Shown: positions 47,182 to 55,970, counted from the first letter of the stretch. The stretch: 56,490 nt of DNA from an uncultured Ruminiclostridium sp. (GCA_902490005.1 CABUCM010000014.1:1-56490); one strand, 5' to 3'. The notes: generated by a model from the sequence alone, not told the origin. Program-made: numbers and translations.

Positions 47182-48876
47182 ATGAATTATCAAAGCATAA
47201 AAAGAATTACTGCTCTGATCCTGAGTTGCTCTCTTCTTTTTTGCGGAACCGCCTGCGGCGGACAGAACGCCCCGGAAGGAGAAAGCAAGGGGCCGGAACC
47301 GTCCCAACAAAATGAATCGGGTGAGGCCATGACCATAGAGGAAAACCGCATTATCCTGGGGGACGAGGCGTACGGCAGCATCGAGACCCCCGCCAAGGTG
47401 ATAGTGGCAAACACGGAAAAAAACACAGTAAACCCCTTGATTTTCGGCGATAATTTGTCCTGGCGGGGCAACGGCTACGGCATGTGGGACGAGGAAGCCG
47501 GCGCGCCCCAGGAACAGCTTTTGGAAATGCTGAAGGAAAGCGGCATCACTCATCTGCGGTACCCCGGGGGCATCGAGGGGGATTATTTCCACTGGGATGA
47601 GTCTGTGGGAGACGCTGACAGCCGCCTTCCCCAGATCGACCCCTTTTCCAAGGATTACCCCACCTATGGCATGAAGGATGGAGAAAGCTATGTGGCCACC
47701 TTTGGCCCTGACGAGTTCCAAAAGCTGGTGGAGGCGGCGGATATCAAGGCCACCATCCAGCTGAACGCGGGCAACGGCACGCCCCAGGAGGCGGCTGATT
47801 GGGTGCAGTACTGTATCGATCAGGAACTGGATGTGGCCACCTTCGCGGTGGGCAATGAGGTCCACTTTGCCGAGGAGCGGGTGGAGGGTATGACCGTTAC
47901 CAAGACGCCCCAGGAATACATCGACTTTTACAACGCCGTGTGGGAAGCCCTGGGGGATACCGCGGACGACATCACGCTGGGCTGTATCGGCGTGCCCGCG
48001 TCCCACCCCCTGAATAAATACCGGAATTGGGACGCCCAGGTGCTTTCCGCCCTCAGTGATAAGGTGGATTTCATCGACATCCATATCGGTTATACCCCTT
48101 ATCTTTCCACCGGGGAATCCACCCAGGCCGCCGCGGAAAATTATCTGGCGGCCTCCGTGTGGATTCAGGAACTGATCGAGACGGAAAAGCAGACCATTCA
48201 CGACGCGGCGGGGGACCGGTACGACGATATCGACATTCAAATCACAGAGTACGGCCCCATCGGCGGCAGCTATCCCAACTCCCTGGCGGGAGCGATTTTC
48301 CTGGCGTCGTTTTTCAACGTGGTGCTGGCGGAGCCGAAAATCACCGCCGCCAACCACCTGCCGATGATTAACCACTACGACGCCCCCAATCTGCTGGGCT
48401 CTCTGCTGGATCTGTCCGTCACCGGCGAGGAAGCCTATTGGGATAATATCCAGACCCATGTGTTCCGCATGTATTCCGCTCAAAGCGGGCGGCAGGTGCT
48501 GGATACCCAGGTGGAGGCCCCCGGCACCTTTTCCTGCCAGAAGGTAGGGCTGGTGCCCGCCGTCAGCGGCGTGCCCAATGGGGAGGCTTCCGTGTACTAC
48601 GATCCCGAAACCAAAAACGGATCCATTTTCCTTATCAACAAATCCACGGATGAAAATATGACCTTTGAAATCGACCTGCCCTTTGCCCAAGTGTCCCTTG
48701 GGAAAACCCAGGAGCTGTGGAATCAAAACCCCGCGGCAAAAAACAATTGGTCCAACCCGGAGATGGTGGCGCCCGTCACCTACGACACGGAAACCGCTGT
48801 GCCCGCAGACGGCGCTTTCCAAATTCAAACCAAGCCGGTTTCACTGGTAAAGGTAGACTTTACCGTCACCGGCTGA
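47182..48876 (+). CDS. clan GH-A glycosidase (GH51-like), lipoprotein
   Basis: 564 residues, closely related to the preceding enzyme over the whole catalytic part (LRYPGGIEGDYFHW; VGNE with E226; QITEYG with E356). It lacks the long stalk and membrane helix and instead has a lipoprotein signal ending CGTAC. The two copies probably differ in linkage or position preference. GH51-like assignment is by motif order only. Confidence 0.75.
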   Translation: MNYQSIKRITALILSCSLLFCGTACGGQNAPEGESKGPEPSQQNESGEAMTIEENRIILGDEAYGSIETPAKVIVANTEKNTVNPLIFGDNLSWRGNGYGMWDEEAGAPQEQLLEMLKESGITHLRYPGGIEGDYFHWDESVGDADSRLPQIDPFSKDYPTYGMKDGESYVATFGPDEFQKLVEAADIKATIQLNAGNGTPQEAADWVQYCIDQELDVATFAVGNEVHFAEERVEGMTVTKTPQEYIDFYNAVWEALGDTADDITLGCIGVPASHPLNKYRNWDAQVLSALSDKVDFIDIHIGYTPYLSTGESTQAAAENYLAASVWIQELIETEKQTIHDAAGDRYDDIDIQITEYGPIGGSYPNSLAGAIFLASFFNVVLAEPKITAANHLPMINHYDAPNLLGSLLDLSVTGEEAYWDNIQTHVFRMYSAQSGRQVLDTQVEAPGTFSCQKVGLVPAVSGVPNGEASVYYDPETKNGSIFLINKSTDENMTFEIDLPFAQVSLGKTQELWNQNPAAKNNWSNPEMVAPVTYDTETAVPADGAFQIQTKPVSLVKVDFTVTG

Positions 48877-48889
48877 GAGGAGGGAAGCC

Positions 48890-50422
48890 ATGAACCATTA
48901 TTTCGCGAACCCCATTTACGGCGGGCAGGACCCCTTCGTGTGCAAGGGCCCGGACGGCCTTTATTACACGGTGGCGGAAGAGCCTCAATCCCGCCAGCTG
49001 GCGGTGTTTTGCTCCAACCGGCTGACGGAGCGGGGAGAAAAGCATATCGTTTTTACCGCGCCGGATAAGGGCCCTTCTTCCCACGACCTGTGGGCGCCGG
49101 AGCTTTGGTTCCTGAGAGGAAAGTGGTATCTCTATTATGCGGGGGCCCGCCAGGAAGGACAGGAGCACTGGGACACCCACCGCATGTATGTCCTGGAGGC
49201 GGAGGGGCCCCTGGGGCCCTACGGGCCTCCCGTTGCGCTTGAACTGGGGGACCGCATGTCCATCGACGGCACGGTGCTGGAACTGCCTGACGGCAGCCTG
49301 TACTTGGCCTATATGGGGCGCCTGCCGGAGTATAACGCTTTGTTTTTGGCGCCGATGGACAGCCCGTCCCACATCAGCGGAGATCCGGTGATGATTTCCA
49401 AGCCGGATTTCCCTTGGGAAGGAGACATCAACGAGGGACCGTTTCCTATTATCCGGGATGGAAAAGTGCGCCTTCTGTTCGCGGCAAACGCCGCCCATCT
49501 GCCCGACTACTGCCTGGGGCTTCTCACCTGCCGGGACCCGGACCGGATCCTGGATCCGGAAAGCTGGGTAAAGGAACCGGAGCCTGTTCTCACCCGTTGG
49601 GGCCAGATTATCGGCCCGGGCCACGCCTGTATGGTGAAATCCCCTGATAATACGGAGGATTGGCTGGTTTACCACAACAAGTTTACCCGGGAGGAGACCC
49701 TGCCGGAGGGCTGGAACCGGGTGGCGAACCTGTTAAGGGTGAGCTGGGATCAGGAGGGCCGCCCGGTGTTTGAAAAGCCTCATGCGCCGGGAGAGCCGGT
49801 GCCGGCGCCCAGCGGGGAAATTCCGCCCCCGGCGGGGGAAAGGGTGAACCTGGATTTCACCAAGGACTGCGGCAGGCTGGCGGAATACGGATATTCCCGG
49901 TCCCAAACCTTTTTTACGGAATCAGAGGGCTACCGGATCGACGGCACTAAGTGGCCGGATTTCGGCGATAAGGCCCTGATACGGGAGGCGGTGTGGTCTG
50001 ATTTTACCGCGGTTCTGGCCTTTCGCAGGCTGTCGGGAAAAGGCGAATGCGGGCTTTTGTTCCGGGTTTCCCTTCCCGCGGCGGGAAAAACCCGCTGGCG
50101 GGGCTACGGCCTTTTGGCCGGGGAAAATGAGCTATCCCTGGTGCGCTGTGATGGTAACCGCATAACCGCCCTCGCGAAAGCCCCTTTGCCCGGGAAGAAA
50201 CGGACGCTCACTTTGTCCGTGACGGCGTTGGGGGAAAAGCTTACGGTTTCCAGCGGCGGGAATATCCTGCTGGAAGCGGAGGACGGCAAATACGCCCAGG
50301 GAGCCTGCGGCGTAGCCGCCTTTGACAGCCAGGGGCTGTTTTCCTCTTTGATTGTGGAGCCCGCGTTGGCCCACGTTGAATTCGGCGCTTACGCTTTCAC
50401 CCAAAGCGTTTCCATTTCATAA
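48890..50422 (+). CDS. GH43-family glycosidase, cytoplasmic
   Basis: 510 residues, no signal peptide. Five-bladed propeller with the three acidic residues expected for GH43: QDPF (D14), SIDGT (D126) and NEGPF (E182). A C-terminal beta-sandwich (about 320-500) resembles the lectin-like module of the locus. Since it lacks an export signal, it would cleave imported oligosaccharides, most likely arabinofuranosyl or xylosyl. ATG follows GAGGAGGGAAGCC, 13 bases after the GH51-like gene. Confidence 0.85.
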   Translation: MNHYFANPIYGGQDPFVCKGPDGLYYTVAEEPQSRQLAVFCSNRLTERGEKHIVFTAPDKGPSSHDLWAPELWFLRGKWYLYYAGARQEGQEHWDTHRMYVLEAEGPLGPYGPPVALELGDRMSIDGTVLELPDGSLYLAYMGRLPEYNALFLAPMDSPSHISGDPVMISKPDFPWEGDINEGPFPIIRDGKVRLLFAANAAHLPDYCLGLLTCRDPDRILDPESWVKEPEPVLTRWGQIIGPGHACMVKSPDNTEDWLVYHNKFTREETLPEGWNRVANLLRVSWDQEGRPVFEKPHAPGEPVPAPSGEIPPPAGERVNLDFTKDCGRLAEYGYSRSQTFFTESEGYRIDGTKWPDFGDKALIREAVWSDFTAVLAFRRLSGKGECGLLFRVSLPAAGKTRWRGYGLLAGENELSLVRCDGNRITALAKAPLPGKKRTLTLSVTALGEKLTVSSGGNILLEAEDGKYAQGACGVAAFDSQGLFSSLIVEPALAHVEFGAYAFTQSVSIS

Positions 50423-50442
50423 TTTTAAAGGAGGCAATTATT

Positions 50443-52059
50443 TTGAAAAAGATCACCAGTATCCTATTGGCGCTCGCTCTTATGGTGTCCCTGCTGGTGG
50501 CGGTGCCCGCCATGAAGGCGGAAGCCCTCACAGACGCCACGACCCCTTACACCGATACCTTTGACGGTTCCAAGGGCGGCAACTATACAGCCCACGGTAT
50601 TTTTTGGAACGGCGTCAACGGCAAGCTGAACGTGGGCTATAACGCCGCCCAGCCGACCATCAATGGAGGCGGCTGGCATTACTACTACTTAAAGGACCTG
50701 AACTGGAAAAATTTCACCATGGAATTTGATGTGGAAAACCAGGCCAGCCAGTTCGGCGTGGTAGTCCGGGCGGGGAATCCCGGTCCCGGAGCGGACCAGG
50801 GCGACGGCTATACCATCATGAACGATTTGAATTACGCCATCGTCGCCAAGCTGACCGGCTCGTTTTCGCAGGTAAAAACAAACACTGAGGGCAACGGCTA
50901 CGCGTTCCCCACCAGCGGTCACACAAACACCCATTGGAAAATCGTGGTCAAGGATGACGTAATTACCCTTACCATGTCCGACGGAGATTGGAGCAAGACC
51001 CTGCAGGTGCAGGACGATGCCTTTACCAGCGGCGTGATCGGCTTCCGTGCGCTGAACAAACAAAGCACGGTATGCGCTCTGGTGGATAACCTGACCATCA
51101 CGCCGGAGGTAGACGCGCCGCCACCCAGCTCTTCCTCTCAGGAGCCTTCGTCTTCTTCCCAGGACCCCTCTTCCCAAGAACCTTCCTCTTCCTCCCAGGA
51201 TCCTTCTTCCTCTCAAGCGCCATCCTCATCTCAAGCTCCGTCTTCCAGCCAGCAGCCTTCCTCTGACGAACCCTCCAGCACCACGCCTTCTTCTGACGGC
51301 CCCTCCAGCACTACGCCTTCTTCCAATAAACCCGCCGAGGTTTCCTTGAACTTCAGCGACAATTTTGACGGAAGCAAGGCGGAGGAGTGGACCCCCTATG
51401 GCATCTGGTACAACCAGGATGGCGTTTTAACCGCCAACGGCGGCCCCACTGATGGGGAAGCGTGGACCTATTATTATCTGAATAACCGCCGCTATAAGGA
51501 TTTCACCATGGAATTCGATGTGCTGTCCCAGAAAGCCAACCAGTTCGGCGTGGTTCTTAGGACCAGCACCCAAACCGCCGAGCCGGATCTGAAGGATGGC
51601 TACGCGATTATGAACGATAAGGCGTGGGCCTTCTTTGGTAAATTCAACGGCAAATGGAATACCATCAACACCGAAACCGGCAACGGGGTGCCCGGCAGCG
51701 ATGTCCTTACGGAATATGAAATTGCCGGAAACGTGCCCAAGCATTGGAAGATCGTCGCCAAAGACGGCGTGATCTCCGTTTATTTCGACGGCGCTCAGAC
51801 CCCCTCTATGCAGGTACAGGATAACGCTTACACCAGCGGCCTGATCGGGTTCCGCTGCCTGACCCAGCCAAATGAGGAAGCCTCGGTGAAAATCGCCAAC
51901 TTCTCCATCACCGGCGACGGCTCTACCACCACCGAGGCGGGCTATATCAAGACCGGCGACCAGGCCGATTATACCCTGTGGATTGCCCTGGCGGCGGTAG
52001 CCTTAATCGGCGGCGCGGCTGTATTCACCGTGCGGAAAAAAGGCTGTAAGGACCGCTAA
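50443..52059 (+). CDS. cell-wall protein with two lectin-like modules
   Basis: 538 residues: signal peptide (about 1-27), a DUF1080-like module (about 33-223), a Ser/Pro-rich stalk made of PSSSSQ-type repeats (about 227-298), a second module (about 302-492), then a GYIKTGD sorting-like motif (K503), a membrane helix and a KKGCKDR tail. The two modules are related to each other (YYYLKDLNWKNFTMEFDV and YYYLNNRRYKDFTMEFDV) and, more distantly, to those in the esterase and the 299-residue lectin. No catalytic residues seen; probable glycan binding. Start is TTG at 50443 after AAAGGAGG. Confidence 0.8.
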   Translation: MKKITSILLALALMVSLLVAVPAMKAEALTDATTPYTDTFDGSKGGNYTAHGIFWNGVNGKLNVGYNAAQPTINGGGWHYYYLKDLNWKNFTMEFDVENQASQFGVVVRAGNPGPGADQGDGYTIMNDLNYAIVAKLTGSFSQVKTNTEGNGYAFPTSGHTNTHWKIVVKDDVITLTMSDGDWSKTLQVQDDAFTSGVIGFRALNKQSTVCALVDNLTITPEVDAPPPSSSSQEPSSSSQDPSSQEPSSSSQDPSSSQAPSSSQAPSSSQQPSSDEPSSTTPSSDGPSSTTPSSNKPAEVSLNFSDNFDGSKAEEWTPYGIWYNQDGVLTANGGPTDGEAWTYYYLNNRRYKDFTMEFDVLSQKANQFGVVLRTSTQTAEPDLKDGYAIMNDKAWAFFGKFNGKWNTINTETGNGVPGSDVLTEYEIAGNVPKHWKIVAKDGVISVYFDGAQTPSMQVQDNAYTSGLIGFRCLTQPNEEASVKIANFSITGDGSTTTEAGYIKTGDQADYTLWIALAAVALIGGAAVFTVRKKGCKDR

Positions 52060-52080
52060 GCACAAAAGGAGTCCCAATTT

Positions 52081-54060
52081 ATGAGTTTATTACATTATTT
52101 GCTGGCAAAAAAACACCACCAGTACCGGCACCGGGTAGATTGGAACCTGGCGGAGGAATACTCCGCCAGGGGCCTGTCCCCGGCGGAACGGATGGCCGAC
52201 CGGTTTGTCCGGGTGTGCCGGGAAGAAATGCCGGTGCTGCTGCCGGAGGAAACCATCTGCTTTCTGCGGACAGTGGAAAACCTGCCTGATATTTTTACCG
52301 GGGCCGAGTGGGAGGAGATCAAAAGCAAGCACTTTATTCACGAGCTGGGCTTTCTCTCCAATCTTTCCCCAAATTATGAGGAAGTGATCGCTACCGGCCT
52401 GTTAGAGCAGAGAAAGTCGGCGGGCCCTTTAAGCCGCCGGTGCATCGACGCTTTGCTGGAACTCACCGACCGTTACCGCCTGGAGGCCCGGAAGCGGGGG
52501 GACACGGAGCTGGCCCAGGTGCTGGAGCAGGTGCCCCGCCACGGGGCCCGCAGCTTTCGGGAAGCTTTACAGTCTTTCCGGATTCTCCACTACGGCCTGT
52601 GGCTGGAGGGGAATTACCATAATACGGCGGGCCGGTTCGACCAGTATATGTACCCCTATTTGAAAGCGGACATGGAAAAGGGCCTGTACACAGAGGAAAC
52701 GGCCCTTTCCCTGCTGGAGGATTTCTTCCTGTCCTTCAATAAGGACAGCGACCTTTATGTCGGCGTGCAGCAGGGGGACAACGGCCAAAGCATGGTTCTC
52801 GGCGGCGTGGACCGGAAAGGGAACCAGGGCTTTAACCTGCTTTCCCGGCTGTGCCTGAGGGCCAGCGGCGAATTGAAGCTCATCGACCCGAAAATCAACC
52901 TGCGGGTGGATAAAAACACCCCGGCGGAGATTTACGAGCTGGGCACGGAGCTGACCAAAGCGGGCCTGGGCTTCCCCCAGTATTCCAACGACGACGTGGT
53001 GATCCCCGGCCTTTTACGGCTGGGCTATGAGCCGGAGGACGCGGCGGATTACGCCATCGCCGCCTGCTGGGAGTTTATCATCCCAAAAGTAGGCGCGGAT
53101 GTGGCCAACATTGGCGCGCTGTCCTTCCCCAAGGTGGTGGATGAGGCCTTCCGGGGCTATTTGAAGGAGTGCGATACCTTCGACCAGTTCATGATGCGGG
53201 TGAAAAAGGCGCTCATCGACCAGGCCAACGCCATCTGCGATTCCATCAAGGACCTGTGGTTTGTGCCGTCGCCCTTTATGAACGTGATGATGGGCTGCGA
53301 CGTATCCCAGGGGGCCAAATACAACAACTTCGGCATTCACGGCACCGGCATCGCCACCGCCGCCGATTCCCTGGAGGCGGTCCGGCGGTACGTGTATGAG
53401 GAAAAATCTATCTCAAAAGAGGAATACCTAGAGGCGGTGGAAAGCGACTTTGCAAAGCATGAAGAGCTGCTGCCTAAGCTTCGGTATGAAACCGCCAAGC
53501 TGGGCCAGGACAACGAGGGGGTGGACGCCCTGGGCGTGCAGCTTCTCACCTGGTTTTCCCAGGCGCTGGAGGGTAAAACCAACTGCCGCGGCGGCAGGTT
53601 CCGGGCCGGCACCGGCTCGGCCATGTTCTATCTGTGGCACGCCGCGGAACTGGGCGCGTCCCCGGACGGGCGGCGGAAGGGAGAGGCGTTCGGCACCAAT
53701 TTTTCCGTGAGCCTGTTTGCCAAAATTCCCGGCCCCCTGTCGGTGGTTCGCTCCTTTTCCAAATTTCCTTTTACACTGGCTATCAACGGCGGGCCCTTGA
53801 CCCTGGAATTCCACAGCCGGCTGTTCGATAGCCCGGAAAGCGTGGGAAAGGTGGCCCGGCTGGTGAAAACCTATATGGATTTAGGAGGCCATCAGCTTCA
53901 GTTAAACGCCGTCAACGCCCAGAAAATGAAAGACGCCCAGCTTCATCCGGAAAATTACCAGCAGCTGGTGGTCCGCATCTGGGGCTGGAGCGCCTACTTC
54001 GTAGAACTTGACAAGGCGTTCCAGGATCACGTCATCGCCAGGCAGGAATACTCCGTATGA
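52081..54060 (+). CDS. glycyl radical enzyme of unknown substrate (short PFL-like)
   Basis: 659 residues, cytoplasmic, shorter than the usual 750-850 of the family. The active-site cysteine lies in AACWEF (C329, Glu331), equivalent to the usual GCVE, and the glycyl-radical loop near the C-terminus reads VVRIWGWSAYF (Gly635). The general motif has Ala/Ser/Cys before and Tyr after the glycine; here both are Trp. Next to it, overlapping by four bases, is its activating enzyme. The gene follows glycosidases, so its substrate may derive from the released sugar (a dehydration or C-C/C-O cleavage), but neither the motif nor the neighbours identify the reaction. ATG follows AAAAGGAG. Confidence 0.85.
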   Translation: MSLLHYLLAKKHHQYRHRVDWNLAEEYSARGLSPAERMADRFVRVCREEMPVLLPEETICFLRTVENLPDIFTGAEWEEIKSKHFIHELGFLSNLSPNYEEVIATGLLEQRKSAGPLSRRCIDALLELTDRYRLEARKRGDTELAQVLEQVPRHGARSFREALQSFRILHYGLWLEGNYHNTAGRFDQYMYPYLKADMEKGLYTEETALSLLEDFFLSFNKDSDLYVGVQQGDNGQSMVLGGVDRKGNQGFNLLSRLCLRASGELKLIDPKINLRVDKNTPAEIYELGTELTKAGLGFPQYSNDDVVIPGLLRLGYEPEDAADYAIAACWEFIIPKVGADVANIGALSFPKVVDEAFRGYLKECDTFDQFMMRVKKALIDQANAICDSIKDLWFVPSPFMNVMMGCDVSQGAKYNNFGIHGTGIATAADSLEAVRRYVYEEKSISKEEYLEAVESDFAKHEELLPKLRYETAKLGQDNEGVDALGVQLLTWFSQALEGKTNCRGGRFRAGTGSAMFYLWHAAELGASPDGRRKGEAFGTNFSVSLFAKIPGPLSVVRSFSKFPFTLAINGGPLTLEFHSRLFDSPESVGKVARLVKTYMDLGGHQLQLNAVNAQKMKDAQLHPENYQQLVVRIWGWSAYFVELDKAFQDHVIARQEYSV

Positions 54061-54863
54061 CCGGCGTTGTGTTTGATATCAAGGAATTTACCGTCCACGA
54101 CGGGCCCGGCACACGGGTCACCGTATTCCTGAAAGGCTGTCCCCTGCGGTGCCGCTGGTGCCATAACCCGGAGGGGCTTTCCCCTTACCCCCAATTAATG
54201 GTGAAGGAAAGCCGGTGCATCCGCTGCGGCCGGTGCCTGGAACCATGCGGGCATAGAGAGTGCCAGCCTTTTGGAAGGTGCCTTCATGTCTGTCCCCAGG
54301 GGCTGGTCACCGTATCGGGAACCCAATGGACGCCGGAGGACCTGGCCCAAAGGCTTTTGCGCTACCAGGGGCTATTGCCCCAGGGAGGGATTACCTTTTC
54401 CGGCGGGGAGCCGCTGATGCAGTGGGAATTCACGGCGGATGTGCTGGCCCGGACCAAGGGGCTGCACAGGGCGCTTCAGACCAGCGGCTACGGGCCGGAG
54501 GAGGCCTTCCGGGCGGTATTGAAGGAGACGGATTACGTCCTTTTCGACTTGAAGCTGGCGGACCGGGAACAGCACAAAACGGATACCGGCGTGGACAACG
54601 GCCCGATCCTGCGCAACTATGAAATCCTGCTGGCATCGGGCAAGCCTCACGTGGTGCGGATTCCACTGATCCCGGGAATCACCGATACCAGGGAAAACCT
54701 GGCGGCGCTGGCTGGGATCGCGGGGGGTTCCCGGGTGGAGCTGATGCGCTACAACCCCTTTGCCGGGGCGAAATACCCGATGGTTGGAATGAAATTCCCC
54801 TTAAAAGAAGCGCCGGAAAATCCCGTTGATCTTACCTTGTTTCAAAACGCCTCCTTTGTTTAA
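54057..54863 (+). CDS. glycyl radical enzyme activating enzyme (radical SAM)
   Basis: 268 residues. Abstracts a hydrogen from Gly635 of the upstream enzyme using S-adenosylmethionine. Radical SAM cluster cysteines CPLRCRWC (C28, C32, C35); a ferredoxin-like insert follows with eight further Cys between 54 and 79 arranged for up to two 4Fe-4S clusters; SAM-binding GGEP is at about 119-122. The ATG overlaps the upstream stop (ATGA), showing a coupled pair. Confidence 0.93.
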   Translation: MTGVVFDIKEFTVHDGPGTRVTVFLKGCPLRCRWCHNPEGLSPYPQLMVKESRCIRCGRCLEPCGHRECQPFGRCLHVCPQGLVTVSGTQWTPEDLAQRLLRYQGLLPQGGITFSGGEPLMQWEFTADVLARTKGLHRALQTSGYGPEEAFRAVLKETDYVLFDLKLADREQHKTDTGVDNGPILRNYEILLASGKPHVVRIPLIPGITDTRENLAALAGIAGGSRVELMRYNPFAGAKYPMVGMKFPLKEAPENPVDLTLFQNASFV

Positions 54864-54864
54864 G

Positions 54865-54907
54865 AAACCGCCCGCCGCCCGCCCTTTGGCGGGGCAGCGG
54901 GCGGTTT
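54865..54907 (+). terminator. strong hairpin after the activating enzyme gene
   Basis: AAACCGCCCGC and GCGGGCGGTTT form a long stem with an inner GCC/GGC hairpin, but with only TTTG after it. Likely transcript end or processing site. Confidence 0.6.
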
Positions 54908-55010
54908 GTGCTGCGGAAGGTTTTTATCGGGGCAAAAAAAGTTCCGTCCAAAGGCACTCTTCGCGGCCTGACGGAATAGGATAGAGGAGAACCTATCAGG
55001 AGGCGATATT

Positions 55011-55583
55011 TTGGCAATCCGTATTTTTATCGACCAGGGGCATAACCCCAGCGGCCATAACACGGGAGCGGAGGGGAATGGACTGCGGGAGCAGGATGTC
55101 ACTTATAACGTGGGAATCTATTTGGCCAGCCTGCTCAACGACGACACCAGGTTCCAGGCGCGGGTTTCGCGCCCCACCCCTGAAACAGTGCTGGGCATCG
55201 ACAATGCCAGCAGTCTGCAGGAACGGGTCAGTATGGCCAATTCCTGGCCCGCCGATTACTTTATCAGCATTCACTGCAACTCTAACACCAATCCTAATAT
55301 TAACGGCAGCGAAGTCTATGTGTACCGGATCAACACCCAGTCCTATTGGCTGGCTCAGCATATCCTCAACGCCGTGGTGGCCCGGGCGGGCACCCGGGAT
55401 AATGGGGTGAGGGTGAATCCCTCCCTTTTTGTGCTCCGGCGCACCACCATGCCCGCCGTTCTGGTGGAACTGGCGTATCTGAGCAACCCTGACGACGCCC
55501 AAAAGCTCAGGGACGACCAATGGGCCTTCGCCTGGGGAATCTATGAAGGCCTGCTCAGCTATTTTGGGTTTCAGCCCCTATAA
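55011..55583 (+). CDS. N-acetylmuramoyl-L-alanine amidase (Amidase_3), no signal peptide
   Basis: 190 residues covering a single Amidase_3 domain. Zinc ligands fit: His in FIDQGHNP (near residue 11), Glu in LREQDVTYN (near 27) and His in FISIHCNSN (near 88); the catalytic Glu is in VLVELAYLSNP. It cleaves the amide bond between muramic acid and the stem peptide. No signal peptide is seen, so export is by an unknown route, or it acts in spore development or lysis. The start is TTG at 55011, seven bases after AGGAGG. Not obviously linked to the glycan genes. Confidence 0.88.
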   Translation: MAIRIFIDQGHNPSGHNTGAEGNGLREQDVTYNVGIYLASLLNDDTRFQARVSRPTPETVLGIDNASSLQERVSMANSWPADYFISIHCNSNTNPNINGSEVYVYRINTQSYWLAQHILNAVVARAGTRDNGVRVNPSLFVLRRTTMPAVLVELAYLSNPDDAQKLRDDQWAFAWGIYEGLLSYFGFQPL

Positions 55584-55911
55584 GGCGCAATAGTGCCCCC
55601 CGGCAAAGCCGGAAGTGGTTTCATATGGGGGCAAAGCCCTCTTTGTACTAGCGGCGCCTCAAGGCGCATGTAAGGAGCCTTCGCTAGCGAATCCTTTACT
55701 TCGGCTTTGCCTACCGGAAACTCGCTTCATATTCGCTCACCGGGCGCATTCTCTTTTTGACTGTGCAAAATTTTAAAGTATTATTCCATTGCAATATCAT
55801 TACCTCTCAATTTTAATCATATTCTCAACTGAATTGTTTGTGATTTTTAATGGTAAAGGACCTGTTAATGCTAAAGCTGTGACCCCCGGCATAGCCGGTG
55901 GTTTTGGTTAA
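55584..55911. repeat. gene-free region with repeated small palindromes
   Basis: No credible gene. Two related palindromes, CCGGCAAAGCCGG (55600-55612) and CCGGCATAGCCGG (55886-55898), each preceded by a C run and followed by a GTGGTTT-like sequence, flank the region; TTCGCTAGCGAA lies at about 55680-55691. The middle (55760-55860) is AT-rich. Possibly remains of an intergenic repeat or small non-autonomous element. Confidence 0.4.
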
Positions 55912-55917
55912 CAAAAA

Positions 55918-55970
55918 AAGCGGGGACCGGAAATCTCTTGTTTGAGATTTCGGCCCCGCCTTTCTATTTG
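55918..55970. terminator. bidirectional terminator between the amidase region and the GH127-like gene
   Basis: AGCGGGGACCGGAAATCTC pairs with GAGATTTCGGCCCCGC, with A7 before and TTTCTATTT after, so it can act on both strands and mainly ends the minus-strand GH127-like gene. Confidence 0.8.

Noticed and set aside
47119..48828. 569-codon minus-strand open frame opposite the lipoprotein GH51-like gene
   Set aside because: Covers almost exactly the real gene in antisense, no ribosome site, low-complexity composition and no recognised motif.
52081..54060. Calling the glycyl radical enzyme pyruvate formate-lyase
   Set aside because: PFL has two adjacent active-site cysteines (Cys-Cys) and is ~750 residues; this protein has a single Cys followed by Trp-Glu, as in the dehydratase/lyase branches.
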